This document shows positions 1 through 7,871 of a stretch of 23,029 nucleotides of DNA, piece after piece. The stretch is from CAJBLF01 sp964463255 (lineage in GTDB: Bacteria > Patescibacteriota > Gracilibacteria > Absconditabacterales > Absconditicoccaceae). The position numbers and the translations under genes were made by a program. The notes below the pieces were generated by a model. The model worked only from the letters and a program-made list of their open reading frames with translations. It made no database searches and was not told the DNA's origin. Position 1 is the stretch's first letter. The number at the start of each line of letters is the position of its first letter. The DNA is taken from positions 1 through 23,029 of the forward strand of contig CAYXBC010000038.1 of assembly GCA_964463255.1 (NCBI GenBank), written 5' to 3'.

Positions 1-110
1 CTATTATTATGGCGGTTTGATTTTCAATTCTTATTGGTTTATCGTTTGGTATTTTCCCTGCATATAGAGCTGCTAGACTCAAGCCAATTGAAGCTCTGAG
101 ATACGAATAA
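1..110 (+). CDS. ABC transporter permease, C-terminal end (MacB/FtsX type), partial
   Basis: Only the last 35 codons are present; the reading frame starts at base 3 and ends in TAA at 108-110. The translation ends in a hydrophobic segment followed by FPAYRAARLKPIEALRYE. This is the hallmark end of MacB-like ABC permeases (last membrane helix, then a cytoplasmic PAxxAAxLxPIEALRYE tail). An in-frame TGA at 18-20 lies just before the last helix and reads as Gly. The partner ATPase would be expected upstream, outside the window. The family is clear from the tail; the substrate (lipoprotein, peptide or drug) cannot be told. Confidence 0.8.
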
Positions 111-122
111 TTGAGACATCAT

Positions 123-152
123 GGAAACTTTCAAAAAACATTTCAAGTTTCC
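123..152 (+). terminator. Hairpin after the ABC permease
   Basis: GGAAACTT at 123-130 pairs perfectly with AAGTTTCC at 145-152 around a 14-nt A-rich loop, 12 bases after the permease stop. There is no clean T-run after it, so it is either a weak terminator or a 3'-end stabilising hairpin. Confidence 0.35.
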
Positions 153-189
153 CTTGTATCTTAAATAATAATTTCTTGATAAAATAGGC

Positions 190-226
190 AAAAACCATAA
201 ACATAATTTTGTTTTATGGCTTTTTC
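190..226 (+). terminator. Probable intrinsic terminator between the permease and aspS
   Basis: AAAAACCATAAAC (190-202) pairs imperfectly with GTTTTATGGCTTTTT (211-225), and the right arm runs into five T residues. It has A-rich and T-rich flanks typical of a rho-independent, possibly bidirectional terminator. It separates the permease unit from aspS. Confidence 0.55.
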
Positions 227-260
227 TATAGGAATATTAAAACATTCCATAGATTGTGGT

Positions 261-294
261 GACGTTAAAGTTTCTAAAAGAAACTTTTAGCGTC
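261..294 (+). promoter_or_regulatory. Stem-loop in the aspS leader
   Basis: GACGTTAAAGTTTC (261-274) pairs with GAAACTTTTAGCGTC (280-294) with one bulge and a short A-rich loop. It ends 33 bases before the aspS ATG and is followed by a T-rich run. It could be an attenuator or a second terminator. I see no T-box motifs, so no specific mechanism is claimed. Confidence 0.4.
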
Positions 295-327
295 TTATTC
301 TATCTTTATTCTTGAAAATATTTTATC

Positions 328-2088
328 ATGTATCGTACGCACACGTGTTGAGAACTTACTTCTCAACAAGCTTGAACTCAAGTAACCCTTTGTTGATGGG
401 TTAATAAGGTGAGAAATTTGGGATGATTGACGTTTATCGATCTTCGTGATAGATATGGAATTACTCAAATAACTCATGATCCTGCAAAATCTCGTGTAGA
501 ATTTCCTGATGTTAAATCTGAATATGTCGTTCAGATAGTTTGAGAAGTTGTTGCAAGACCTGAAAATATGATAAATAAAGATATGGCAACTTGAGCAATA
601 GAAATTAATGCTCTGGAAGTAAAAGTGCTTACAAAAGCTAAGCTTTTGCCATTCCCTATCGTTGATGAACCAAATACGAGTGAGGAAAATAGATTTAAAT
701 ATAGATATTTAGATCTCAGAAGAAGAAAAGTTCTGGATAATGTATTGTTTAGATCAAAGATGCTTACGTTTACAAGAAATTGGTTTAGTGATAAATGATT
801 TATTGATGTACAAACGCCTATTTTTACGGTATCATCACCTGAAGGGGCAAGAGATTATCTGGTTCCATCTAGGATTAATCCAGGACAATTTTATGCTTTA
901 CCCCAAGCACCTCAACAATACAAACAATTACTTATGGTATGAGGAATTGATAAATATTTCCAGATAGCTCCATGTTTTCGTGATGAAGATCCAAGAGCCG
1001 ATAGGCATTCTTGTGAATTTTATCAGATAGATTGTGAAATGTCATTTATCAATCAGGAAGATGTCTATGCGGTCGTTGAATGATATATCAATGAACTTAT
1101 CCCTACCTTATCTCCTCATAAAAAGATTACCGTAGCGTTCAAAAGACTCAAACATAGAGAAGCAGTTGATCAATATTGAAGTGATAAACCTGATCTTAGA
1201 TTTGGTATGCAGCTTATTGAAATGACTCAAGATTTTGCTAACTCATGATTCTCTGTATTCAAAGATACAGTAGCTGCTTGATGAACAATCAAAGCTATGA
1301 AATTTGAACATAAGTTATTGAGTAGAAAAGAAGCAGATGAATTGACGGAACAGGTAAAGAAAAATAAGGCTAAGTGACTTGCATATATCTGTTTTGATCC
1401 AGAATGACTCAAAGGCTCTGTCGCAAAATTTCTCAGTCCTGAAGAAGTAGAACTCGTTAGAACTAAGACATGAGCTCACGAGGGTGATACTATTCTCTTT
1501 GTTGCTGATAGTTATGATATTGTTACTACGTCTTTGGGAAGGTTAAGGACATATATCAGAGATAAATATCTTACCATTGATAAGGACGATTTAGCATTTT
1601 GTCGGATAGAAGATTTCCCGCTTTTTGAAATGGATGATACAGGAAAATTAGATTTCTGTCATAATCCATTTTCTATCGTCAAATGAGGTTGGGAAGCACT
1701 TAAAAATTCTAATAAACTTGAAATATATTCAGAACAATACGATCTTTCTTGTAATGGCTATGAAATCCTTTCCGGATCAATCCGTAATCATGATCCAGAA
1801 CTTCTTATGGAAGCATTCAAAATGGTCGGTAGAGGCGAGGATGAAATCAAACAGAAATTCGGTGCTATGTATGAAGCATTCCAATTCGGTCCACCACCGC
1901 ATGGATGATTTGCTATAGGATTTGATAGATTACTCATGATACTCAAAGATGAAGAAAATATCAGGGAGGTTTATGCATTTCCTAAATCTGGAAGAGCACA
2001 GGATGTTATGATGTGAGCGCCTTCGTTTGTGGATCAAGAACAATTGGATGAATTACATATCACCTTGAATTTACCAAAAGAAAAATAA
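328..2088 (+). CDS. aspS: Aspartyl-tRNA synthetase
   Basis: Class II synthetase that charges tRNA-Asp (or tRNA-Asx) with aspartate in the cytoplasm. It is 586 codons, the usual length for bacterial AspRS. It starts YRTHTCGEL and has the N-terminal OB-fold anticodon-binding domain (about 1-110), with GGLTFIDLRDR. Motif 2 is CFRDEDPRADR (Arg 218), an insertion domain follows, and motif 3 is HGGFAIGFDR (about 525-534). The end is GRAQDVMMGAPS. Many in-frame TGA codons fall on Gly, including codon 527 in HGG and codon 563 in MMGAPS. Codon 426 is CGG, just before IEDFPLFE, where the family has Trp (WVxDFPLFE). The ATG at 328 is chosen because translation from it begins with the family's N-terminal motif; no Shine-Dalgarno is seen. 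A tRNA gene follows after 55 bases. Confidence 0.96.
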
Positions 2089-2143
2089 TATTCTTTTATG
2101 ATTCGACTTTAGGAACTATATATTTCTCCGAAGAGTCGATTAT

Positions 2144-2216
2144 GCCGGGATAGCTCAGCTGGTAGAGCAGTGGTATCGTAAACCAAAGATCATGGGTTCG
2201 AATCCCATTTTCGGCT
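2144..2216 (+). tRNA. trnT: tRNA-Thr (anticodon CGU)
   Basis: A full cloverleaf can be drawn: acceptor GCCGGGA with TTTCGGC, D-arm GCTC/GAGC, anticodon stem GTGGT/ACCAA around loop ATCGTAA (anticodon CGT, reads ACG), and T-arm ATGGG-TTCGAAT-CCCAT. The 27-43 pair is a G-A mismatch, which also occurs in Escherichia coli tRNA-Thr(CGU) as I remember it. The discriminator base is T and CCA is not encoded. It lies 55 bases after aspS. A short inverted repeat (TCGACT at 2103-2108 with AGTCGA at 2134-2139) sits between them. Confidence 0.93.
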
Positions 2217-2243
2217 AATACCTTGTTAGTGTATGATATCTCT

Positions 2244-2291
2244 GTGGTATCGTACCCCCGGAGTTCTCCGTCGCGAATCCTATTTTCGGCT
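2244..2291 (+). pseudogene. Degenerate copy of the 3' half of tRNA-Thr
   Basis: GTGGTATCGTA at 2244-2254 repeats bases 2170-2180 of the tRNA exactly. CGAATCC-T-ATTTTCGGCTAA at 2274-2293 repeats 2199-2218 with one mismatch. The part between has diverged, and the overall spacing differs by one base. There is no 5' half (no GCCGAAA-like acceptor strand or D-arm upstream), so it cannot fold as a tRNA. It looks like a duplication scar of the kind left by insertion or recombination at a tRNA 3' end. It lies directly before the small gene at 2327 and the orphan AlaRS C-terminal half. Confidence 0.75.
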
Positions 2292-2326
2292 AAGATTATA
2301 TTTATTTTATTTGTTTATATATTGTT

Positions 2327-2563
2327 ATGACTACGAAAAAGACATTATTGAAAGCTGTTATTATTTTTATCCTTATTTTCTTTGTTGCGGTCACTTGACT
2401 GTCAATGATTGTCCCCTATATAGGTTGAAACAACAATTCACAAGGGACTTGAGAACTATTGACAGGTGAAGAAACTTTAACAGAAGAACCTTTAACGTGA
2501 CAGGTAGTGACCGGTGACAGTGTTATGGAAACATGAGTTCAACTCTCTGGGGCAGCGGAATAA
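2327..2563 (+). CDS. Small single-pass membrane or secreted protein, unknown
   Basis: A 78-residue reading frame from ATG 2327 to TAA 2561 with six in-frame TGA codons read as Gly. The N-terminus is MTTKKTLLKAVIIF followed by a hydrophobic stretch (about residues 8-28) that ends near VPYIGG. This is a type II anchor or signal peptide with a positive n-region. The remainder is acidic and Gly/Thr-rich with TGEE, TEE and VVTGDS elements, a low-complexity exposed linker. I do not recognise the family. It is in the same frame as, and 21 bases before, the AlaRS C-half; the link between the two is probably positional only. That the frame opens with a proper membrane segment argues it is a real gene. 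Confidence 0.6.
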
Positions 2564-2584
2564 TTTTATTCGTTATTGTTAGGT

Positions 2585-3499
2585 ATGAAACTTATTGTCG
2601 AACAATGTCAAAGATATGCTAAGATGAGAGCTCATACTGCTACACATCTTCTCCATACTGAGCTTGCTAAAATATTTAAGGATACAAAACAAGCAGGTTC
2701 TTTGGTAGATGAGGATTATCTCAGATTCGATTTTAATACTGATAGACTTTTGAGTCCTGAAGAGATTCATGATATCGAAAAAAATATTAATCAGATGATT
2801 TATGATGCCTATACTGTCGAAGTGAAAGAAACTTCGTATGATGAGGCTATTAAATTATGAGCTAAAGCATTTTTTGAAGATAAATACGGTGATATTGTCC
2901 GTGTGGTAAGAGTATTTACTCATACCAACCAGATAGTCTCTATTGAACTTTGTGGGGGAACTCATGTAACAAATACTAAAGATATCGGGTGTTTTGCTAT
3001 CACAGGACAAGAAGCAGTCGCTTCCTGAGTCAAAAGAATTACTGCATTGGTCTGACCCAAAGTTGGTCTAAGAATTCATGAACTTCAGGGAGTTCTGGAT
3101 ACTACTGTTGCTAAATTATGAATCAAAACGTATACACAACTTGCTGATAAACTTGATAAGACGATTAAGGAATATGATGATATGAAATCAAATCTTGAAT
3201 CATTGGAAAGCAATATGATTAAGCAAATTTTAACATGATCTGATTTTTCTTCATGAAAAAATTTGGACAAGATATTTTTAATCCCCCTCGCATTGAACTT
3301 CAAAAACGTTGCATTTCAAGCAAAATGAATCTTCGATAATCAGAATGTATTGCTCTATACTCCTGAAGGATGATTTATTCTACTTGCTAAGAAGTGATTC
3401 TCTGCAAAAGAATTAGCTACCAATCTTGATATCAAATGATGAGGAACTGATGGAATGGTGCAAGGAAGAGATGAAAAGGTTTTAGAACTTTTTAAATAA
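2585..3499 (+). CDS. alaS: Alanyl-tRNA synthetase, C-terminal half (editing domain + C-Ala) as a separate protein
   Basis: 304 residues. It begins about 16 residues before the editing-site motif HTATHLLH (HxxxH) and continues QAGSLVDEDYLRFDF, KYGDIVRVVR, and the second zinc-site motif ELCGGTHV (CxxxH). A helical region follows (about 175-225), then a C-Ala-type end with GGGTDGMVQG. This is the exact domain order of the C-terminal half of AlaRS: hydrolysis of Ser/Gly mischarged on tRNA-Ala, plus the tRNA-elbow-binding C-Ala domain. The class II catalytic core and the preceding beta-barrel are absent here and are found at 17352-18932. An AlaX-type free-standing editing protein is the alternative, but AlaX has its own N-terminal barrel, which is missing here. 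Start: ATG 2585 after a weak AGG; a TTG at 2576 is possible. The stop overlaps the next start (TAATG). Confidence 0.9.
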
Positions 3500-3705
3500 T
3501 GCAAGATAATCAAAAGTACATTTCAGAATTAAAGTTTTGTCTGAAACTTCGAGAAGAACAATGAGGTTGTTCTTTTTGATGATGAAACAAATGTGAAGAA
3601 TGTGCCGTTCCCTATCTCTTGCATAAATTTATTTCTTGAAAAATTCTGCACTGAGATGTTGATAGATTATCTTTGCAAGATCGGAAAAGTCTTTATAAGG
3701 ATTAA
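3499..3705 (+). CDS. Small Cys-rich protein, unknown (possible zinc site)
   Basis: 68 residues, with the start ATG overlapping the previous stop by one base (TAATG), so it is translationally coupled to the AlaRS C-half. Residues 22-36 read GGCSFGGGNKCEECA: Cys 24, 32 and 35 (C-x7-C-x2-C), with Cys 14 upstream as a possible fourth ligand, suggesting a small metal-binding protein. Seven glycines are written as TGA, including three in a row at 3577-3585 inside the Cys cluster. Under the standard code nothing of this gene would be seen. The end is Lys/Asp-rich (DRLSLQDxKSLYKD, where x is a CGG codon read as Trp). I cannot name its function. It lies 11 bases before exonuclease III. Confidence 0.65.
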
Positions 3706-3716
3706 TTTTCTAAATC

Positions 3717-4505
3717 ATGAAAATAGCTTCTCGAAATGTGAATGGAATTCGTGCTGTGACTGGCAAGTGATTTTATGAATGGGTTAAACAAAATGATCCA
3801 GATATTATTTGTCTTCAGGAAGTAAAATCTTTTGAATCTCAAATTCCTGCTGATTTTCGTTATCATATGGCCAATTATAATCGGATTTGGCATGCAGGTG
3901 AGAAACCTGGGTATTCTGGAGTTGCTACCTTTTATAAAAAAGAGCTTACATTTGTTTCGTGATTGTCGAGGTTTGAAAACATAGAGCATTTTCATGAGGA
4001 AGGGAGAGTAGTCGAGATTAAGTTTCAGGATTTCACTCTTTTGAATATATATTTCCCTAATGGAGGAGAAAGGGCTGATGGAAAGGAAATGTTAACCTAT
4101 AAATTGCAATTTTACCAACATTTTCTTCATTATATCAATAAACTAAGATCTGCAGGTGAAAAAATAATTACTTGTGGTGATTTTAATATTTGTCACAATC
4201 CTATAGATATTGCAAGACCAAAGGAAAATGAAAATTCAATCTGATTTTTGCCTGTCGAAAGAGCAGAAATGGATAGATTGCAAGAACAGTGATATGTGGA
4301 TGTATTTCGTCATTTTAATCCTGACCTGAAAGATCAGTATACGTGGTGGAGTTATAGAGCAGGAGCTAGACCTAGAAATGTATGATGGAGATTAGATTAT
4401 TTTCGGGTATCTTCTGATGTTATTCCGCATATAAAAAAAATCACCCATGAAACCTCAGTTGAGTGATCTGATCATTGTCCGATTGTCCTGGAGTTACATT
4501 TCTAA
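3717..4505 (+). CDS. xthA: Exodeoxyribonuclease III (AP endonuclease family)
   Basis: 262 residues, the usual length. It cleaves DNA 5' of abasic sites and removes 3' blocking groups in base-excision repair. Motifs in order: MKIASxNVNGIRA (x is codon 6, CGA; Trp in the family), LQEVK with the metal ligand Glu 35, GYSGVATF, GDFNI with Asp 155 and Asn 157, GWRLDYF, and the catalytic SDH (Asp 252, His 253). Six TGA codons are Gly, including GWRLDYF and EGSDHCP. CGG after RLDYF would give an aromatic Trp at a position usually hydrophobic. The gene ends 2 bases before the end of the opposite-strand gene, so the two converge with no room for a terminator between them. Confidence 0.95.
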
Positions 4506-4507
4506 TG

Positions 4508-5608
4508 TTATTTAACTATTCACTTTATCCACTGGAAAAATAAGAATCCTGTATTTGATGTTGGAGCTCATGCTTTGAGATATTCACTGTATATCGTATT
4601 ATTGAAGCTGCATTTTGCATATCTAAAATTTCATTTCATATTACCGTTTACGCAAGCTCTTATCTCTACATTACATGGCAAGTCTATGAATCCGCGTGGC
4701 GCTTTGTATGCTTTTATGAATTGACCGTGTTTGATTTCCTGTCCTCGTGGAGTTGTACAGCTCGTTTTGCTTGGAGAAGGTAATTGACTTACACCTGATT
4801 GATTTTTTATCGGATTATTCCCTGTACCTCGTTTATCTATAGGCTTCTGAGTCTCGTTAATCTTACCTTCTGTGGAAAATGTTGCTCATGAATTGATGGG
4901 TGCTACCGGTTGAATATATTCGTTCAATATTTTCTGATTATACGAGATAGCTTGTGCTTTCCTGTAGATATATTCTCCCGTCTCTTTGCATGAAGATTGG
5001 CTAAATGATCCTCAGAGGATGCCATCATTACATATTCTTTTTTCTATATTGCAGATAATTTTTACGTCTTTTCTCTGTTCATATGCTAATATGAAATCTT
5101 TATCTTTTACTTTTTCGTCCCATGGGGTAATACAATCCATCGGTTCTGTCTCTATCATTCATGTTAGGCCAATCATTTCAGTTCCGGTTGCTTGGATTCA
5201 TGTTTCTATGAGTCAGGTATATATGGTTCATGTTGTTATTATTCATGTGATGGTCTGTCCGGATTGCGTTTCAGCAAGTATTCTAGCTATTTCTTCAGGA
5301 CTAATCATATTCTCCAATGTTTGTTGCGCTGTTCATGATGTTACTATGTTCGTCCCTGTTATCGTTCAGGTTCCTATCTGTCCTTGATAGATTGTTTGTC
5401 CTCATTCATCTTGGAATAGATAGTCTCGTTGCTGTGCTGCATTGTGTACAAATGCTTCGTCGGCATTTCGTACAAAGAGAAACTCTTGAGCAGGAATCTC
5501 TTTCTGAAACAAAAGTGTAATCATAAAAAATACTATGATAAGGGAAGAAATACCTATCCTTATAGGGTTTTTTTTGTTTTTTTCGTTTTTCTTCCTGATT
5601 TCTTTCAT
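4508..5608 (-). CDS. Membrane-anchored surface protein with a duplicated four-cysteine module
   Basis: 366 residues. A Lys-rich cytoplasmic start (MKEIRKKNEKNKK) is followed by one membrane segment (about 16-35), so the rest is probably outside the cell. Next comes a Gly/Thr/Ile-rich stretch (about 70-150) with many TG and ETG steps, in which Gly is largely TGA. Then there are two copies of a roughly 50-residue module: residues 159-208 beginning CITPW, and 284-334 beginning CTTPx. Both share FIxAY, then CN(I/V)ExRxC and GxF with a final Cys, four Cys in identical order. The Trp of the first copy is TGG; in the second copy the aligned codon is CGA. A Pro/Ser-rich linker joins the copies. I do not know the function; adhesion or envelope attachment would be a guess. 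It has its own gene, separated from mnmA by a terminator. Confidence 0.75.
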
Positions 5609-5661
5609 AATGTGTTTCTTTGCCTATTATATTCTAAATATACGCTGCTTCTATTATATTC

Positions 5662-5702
5662 AAAAAAAAAATCCTGTCAAATTCTGATCGGGACTTTTTT
5701 TC
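5662..5702. terminator. Intrinsic terminator after mnmA
   Basis: A run of nine A, TCCTGTCA, a short loop, TGATCGGGA, then seven T: the arms pair with one bulge and have A and T tracts on either side. On the minus strand it ends the mnmA transcript (stop at 5718). The symmetry means it could also stop plus-strand read-through. Confidence 0.75.
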
Positions 5703-5717
5703 TCTTCCATCTTATCA

Positions 5718-6794
5718 TTATCTGGTTATTATCCCGGACCCTATGCATTCATCTTTCTTGTATGCTACAACGGTCTGTCCTGGTGCTACTGCCCGTTGTT
5801 TCTCTTTGAAACTTACTATGATTTCACCTTTCTTGTTTTTTTTGATTTCAGCTTCTTGGGGTTCTTGCCTATATCTGATTTTTGCGGATATTTTTGTAGG
5901 CAGCGAATACTGTTTTCTTATTCGATGTCGTCACGTCGTCATGATATCTTTTCCGAATAATGCTTCATCCTCTTTTTGTCCTACTATTACGATATTTTCT
6001 TTGACATCGGTTTTGATGACATATGCTTTGAAGGGGAGTCTTAGTCACTGTCTTTGTCCTATTGTGAAGAAATATGCTCATTCGTGTTTACCAACGATAT
6101 TTCCTTCTCTATCAACAATATTTCCTTCTTTTCTTGGTAATCTCTTCAGTAGAAAATCTTTGATGGGTATATTGCCTATGAAGCATAGTCATTGGCTGTC
6201 TTTGCGCGCCGCATTTGGAAGTCCTATTTTTTTCGCTAATGCCCTTATTTCTGGTTTTGTATATCATCAGATAGGAAATAGTGATTTTGATAATTGGAAT
6301 TGATTGAGTCATGCAAGGAAATATGATTGATCTTTGTTGTAATCTACTCATCTAAGTAGTTTGTACGATTCATCACCTTTGGTAAGTGTAGTTTTGACTT
6401 TTGTTTTTGTTGCTTTTTCAATGCGTGCATAATGTCCTGTGGCGATATAATCGAATCATAATTCAATTGCTTTTTGGAGAAAGACGTCGAATTTGATTAA
6501 TGAATTACATAATACGTCCGGATTTGGTGTTAATCATTGCTTATATCCGCTATAGATATACTCTATGATTTTTTCGTTATATTCTTTCTGAAGGTCAAAT
6601 GACATGAGCTCAATTCATAAAAATCTGGCTACCTTGATAGCTTCTTCTGCATCCTCATATGTTGTGCATTTGCCTGTGTCAGAGACATAATTCTTCATGA
6701 AGCCTCCTACGACTTCATATCATTCCTGTTTCAATAGGTATGCAGCTATTGCGGAATCTACTCATCATGAGATTCAGACAAGAATCTTCTTCAA
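5718..6794 (-). CDS. mnmA: tRNA-specific 2-thiouridylase MnmA
   Basis: 358 residues. The enzyme thiolates U34 of tRNA-Lys, -Glu and -Gln, with ATP activation and sulfur from a persulfide relay. The PP-loop SGGVDS is at residues 9-14; the catalytic Cys 96 is in NPDVLCN and the second Cys 204 in DSQGLCF. TIGQRQGL and KIRYRQ (tRNA-binding domain) and the C-terminal beta-barrel with AVAPGQTVV follow. Start: the frame is closed by a TAG at 6798-6800, and the only usable start that keeps the PP-loop strand is TTG at 6794, with AGG four bases upstream. Many TGA=Gly codons occur, including two in SGG. CGA at 5922-5924 lies where MnmA has the Trp of its W-I motif before the KiRYRq strand. CGG before AVAPGQ is at a position that is Arg or Trp in the family. 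Confidence 0.94.
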
Positions 6795-6878
6795 AACCTA
6801 TATATTAAAATTTAAAATTTACTATTACCCCATAAGGGTATCTTTTTCTCATTTTTTTTCAATCATAGTTATTATGTA

Positions 6879-6909
6879 AAAATACTCTATCCGAAGACAG
6901 AGTATTTTC
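6879..6909. terminator. Bidirectional terminator between mnmA and the histone-like gene
   Basis: AAATACTCT (6880-6888) pairs with AGAGTATTT (6899-6907) around a 10-nt loop, with A residues before and TTTTCTTTTGTTTT after. On the minus strand it lies 26 bases past the histone-like gene's stop and runs into five T, so it probably ends that transcript. Confidence 0.75.
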
Positions 6910-6934
6910 TTTTGTTTTAGTTTTAAAAAAAGCA

Positions 6935-7054
6935 CTATTTCTTTTTAGCAACTTTTTTTACAGCTTTTTTAGCAGGAGCTTTTTTAGCAGGAGCTTTTTT
7001 AGCAGGAGCTTTTTTAGCAGGAGCTTTTTTAGCAACTTTTTTCTTTACTACCAT
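6935..7054 (-). CDS. 39-aa histone H1-like Lys/Ala/Pro repeat protein
   Basis: Minus-strand ATG at 7054 to TAG at 6935. The protein is MVVKKKVAKKAPAKKAPAKK with further AKKAP units, then AVKKVAKKK. It contains four near-perfect AKKAP pentapeptides, written as 15-base DNA repeats (GCTAAAAAAGCTCCT). This composition is that of bacterial H1-like C-terminal tails (Hc1/HctA, AlgP, AKKAP proteins) that bind DNA or RNA through charge. Here the tail is the entire protein. A TATTATATA box lies 7 to 15 bases upstream of the ATG, so the mRNA may be leaderless or nearly so. The copy number of the repeat is likely to vary between strains by slippage. The frame is clear; the nucleoid role is inferred from composition only. 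Confidence 0.75.
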   Translation of the reverse strand: MVVKKKVAKKAPAKKAPAKKAPAKKAPAKKAVKKVAKKK

Positions 7055-7089
7055 TTGTGGTATATAATAAGAAATAAAATGCCAGGTAG

Positions 7090-7113
7090 AAATTTAACTA
7101 GTTCGTTAAATTT
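7090..7113. other. Perfect hairpin upstream of the histone-like gene
   Basis: AAATTTAAC (7090-7098), loop TAGTTC, GTTAAATTT (7105-7113): nine perfect base pairs, 36 bases before the histone-like start on the minus strand. It could be a terminator for plus-strand transcripts (TTTT at its end) or an operator-like palindrome. Confidence 0.45.
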
Positions 7114-7369
7114 TCCTTGCTACAATTTTTATATGTAAGGAAATATAAAAAGCAAACATAATGATGTTTTTTTTAAAAAAAATGTATCTTGATTTTAGTA
7201 GTTCTCATCTACTGATTCGTTGTATCAAAAAAAAAGGTGGTTTACATATTCGATTAAATGTATAGTCTATGTTATTTTTTGGGGTTTTATTTGAGTCAAT
7301 ACCACATCTTTCTCATCAAAACCCTTGTGTCTATGTCTGATTATTTTTTGTTAAGAAAGCCAATTGATA

Positions 7370-7395
7370 AGCTATAAAAAATGTTTTTTATGGCT
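7370..7395 (-). terminator. Hairpin after the CoA-binding protein gene
   Basis: AGC-T-ATAAAAAA pairs with TTTTTTAT-G-GCT around a 2-base loop, 35 bases past the stop on the minus strand. It is the only strong hairpin there and probably marks the 3' end, although no separate U-run follows. Confidence 0.45.
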
Positions 7396-7429
7396 ATCCT
7401 TAGCAACAAGGTATCTTTTTTGTGAAAAA

Positions 7430-7798
7430 TTATTTTTTTCTTTGGATCATAATGCATGCGTCATGCACACATTCGATTATATTTTTTTTGCAGAAATCAA
7501 TCGCTTTGTCACTTTCAGCACCTGGTTGTAACCATACATTTTTTATTTCTAGTATTTTTACTTCTTCTAAAACTTTTTCTGTGACAGCTGGAGGAGTGAC
7601 AAAAATAACTACATCGATCTTTTTTTTTACTTCAGAGAGTGTAGCATATACTTTTTTATTCAAAATTTTCTTTTCTGTCGGATTGATAGGTAGTACCTTA
7701 TATCCTGCATCTAGTAAATCCTTGAAAACTTTATATCCGTATTTTTCTTCGTTGTTGGATGCGCCTACGACGGCGTAAGAAAGTTTTTTATCAATCAT
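7430..7798 (-). CDS. CoA-binding domain protein (YccU-like)
   Basis: 122 residues from ATG 7798: MIDKKLSYAVVGASNNEEKY, then GYKVFKDLLDAGYKVLPINP, DVVIFVTPP and NVWLQPGAES. This is the compact Rossmann-fold CoA-binding domain seen alone in YccU-type proteins and as the N-terminal domain of succinyl-CoA synthetase alpha. The glycine-containing phosphate loop VVGASNN and the WLQPGA motif are intact. The in vivo substrate of these single-domain proteins is unknown. An upstream in-frame ATG at 7828 exists but adds ten residues outside the fold, so 7798 is preferred. It is one of the few genes here without an in-frame TGA. It is divergent from the HAD gene, with 73 bases between the starts that must hold both promoters. 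Confidence 0.85.
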   Translation of the reverse strand: MIDKKLSYAVVGASNNEEKYGYKVFKDLLDAGYKVLPINPTEKKILNKKVYATLSEVKKKIDVVIFVTPPAVTEKVLEEVKILEIKNVWLQPGAESDKAIDFCKKNIIECVHDACIMIQRKK

Positions 7799-7871
7799 GA
7801 AAATGATAACATGATAAAACTCTACCATATGTTTTTATGGAATACTTATCCAATATCTATATATTTATATC

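Larger units (their letters stand above)
7055..7429. other. AT-rich intergenic region, no gene found
   Basis: 375 bases between two minus-strand genes. It holds a hairpin at 7090-7113 and another at 7370-7395 (listed separately), A/T tracts around 7168-7187, and the upstream region of the histone-like gene. The only open frame that starts with ATG is about 34 codons on the plus strand (from about 7161, MMFFLKKMYLDF to a TAG) and shows no recognisable family. No tRNA or known RNA motif was found. Confidence 0.5.

Noticed and set aside
328..2088. Reading the in-frame TGA codons as true stops, i.e. a pseudogene-rich or decayed region.
   Set aside because: All TGA codons fall at Gly positions, the frames never shift, and catalytic residues after them are intact in about twenty genes.
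2244..2291. Second functional tRNA gene.
   Set aside because: Only the 3' half is recognisable; no acceptor 5' strand or D-arm can be drawn.
2585..3499. Stand-alone AlaX editing protein.
   Set aside because: The N-terminal barrel of AlaX is missing, the C-Ala end is present, and the complementary N-half of AlaRS is in the same window; not fully excluded until the rest of the genome is seen.
3717..4505. Selenocysteine reading of TGA.
   Set aside because: TGA is too frequent, aligns to conserved Gly, and no SECIS-like hairpins follow the codons.
5743..6303. Long plus-strand open frame (about 186 codons).
   Set aside because: It is the reverse-strand shadow of mnmA, whose PP-loop, catalytic Cys residues and C-terminal motifs are clear on the minus strand.
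6950..7035. Tandem 15-base repeats as a CRISPR or minisatellite element.
   Set aside because: They are in frame and encode the AKKAP pentapeptides of the 39-aa protein, with no unique spacers.
7161..7262. 34-codon plus-strand frame MMFFLKKMYLDF... in the AT-rich gap.
   Set aside because: Short, low-complexity start, no recognisable family and no start signal; length is expected by chance.
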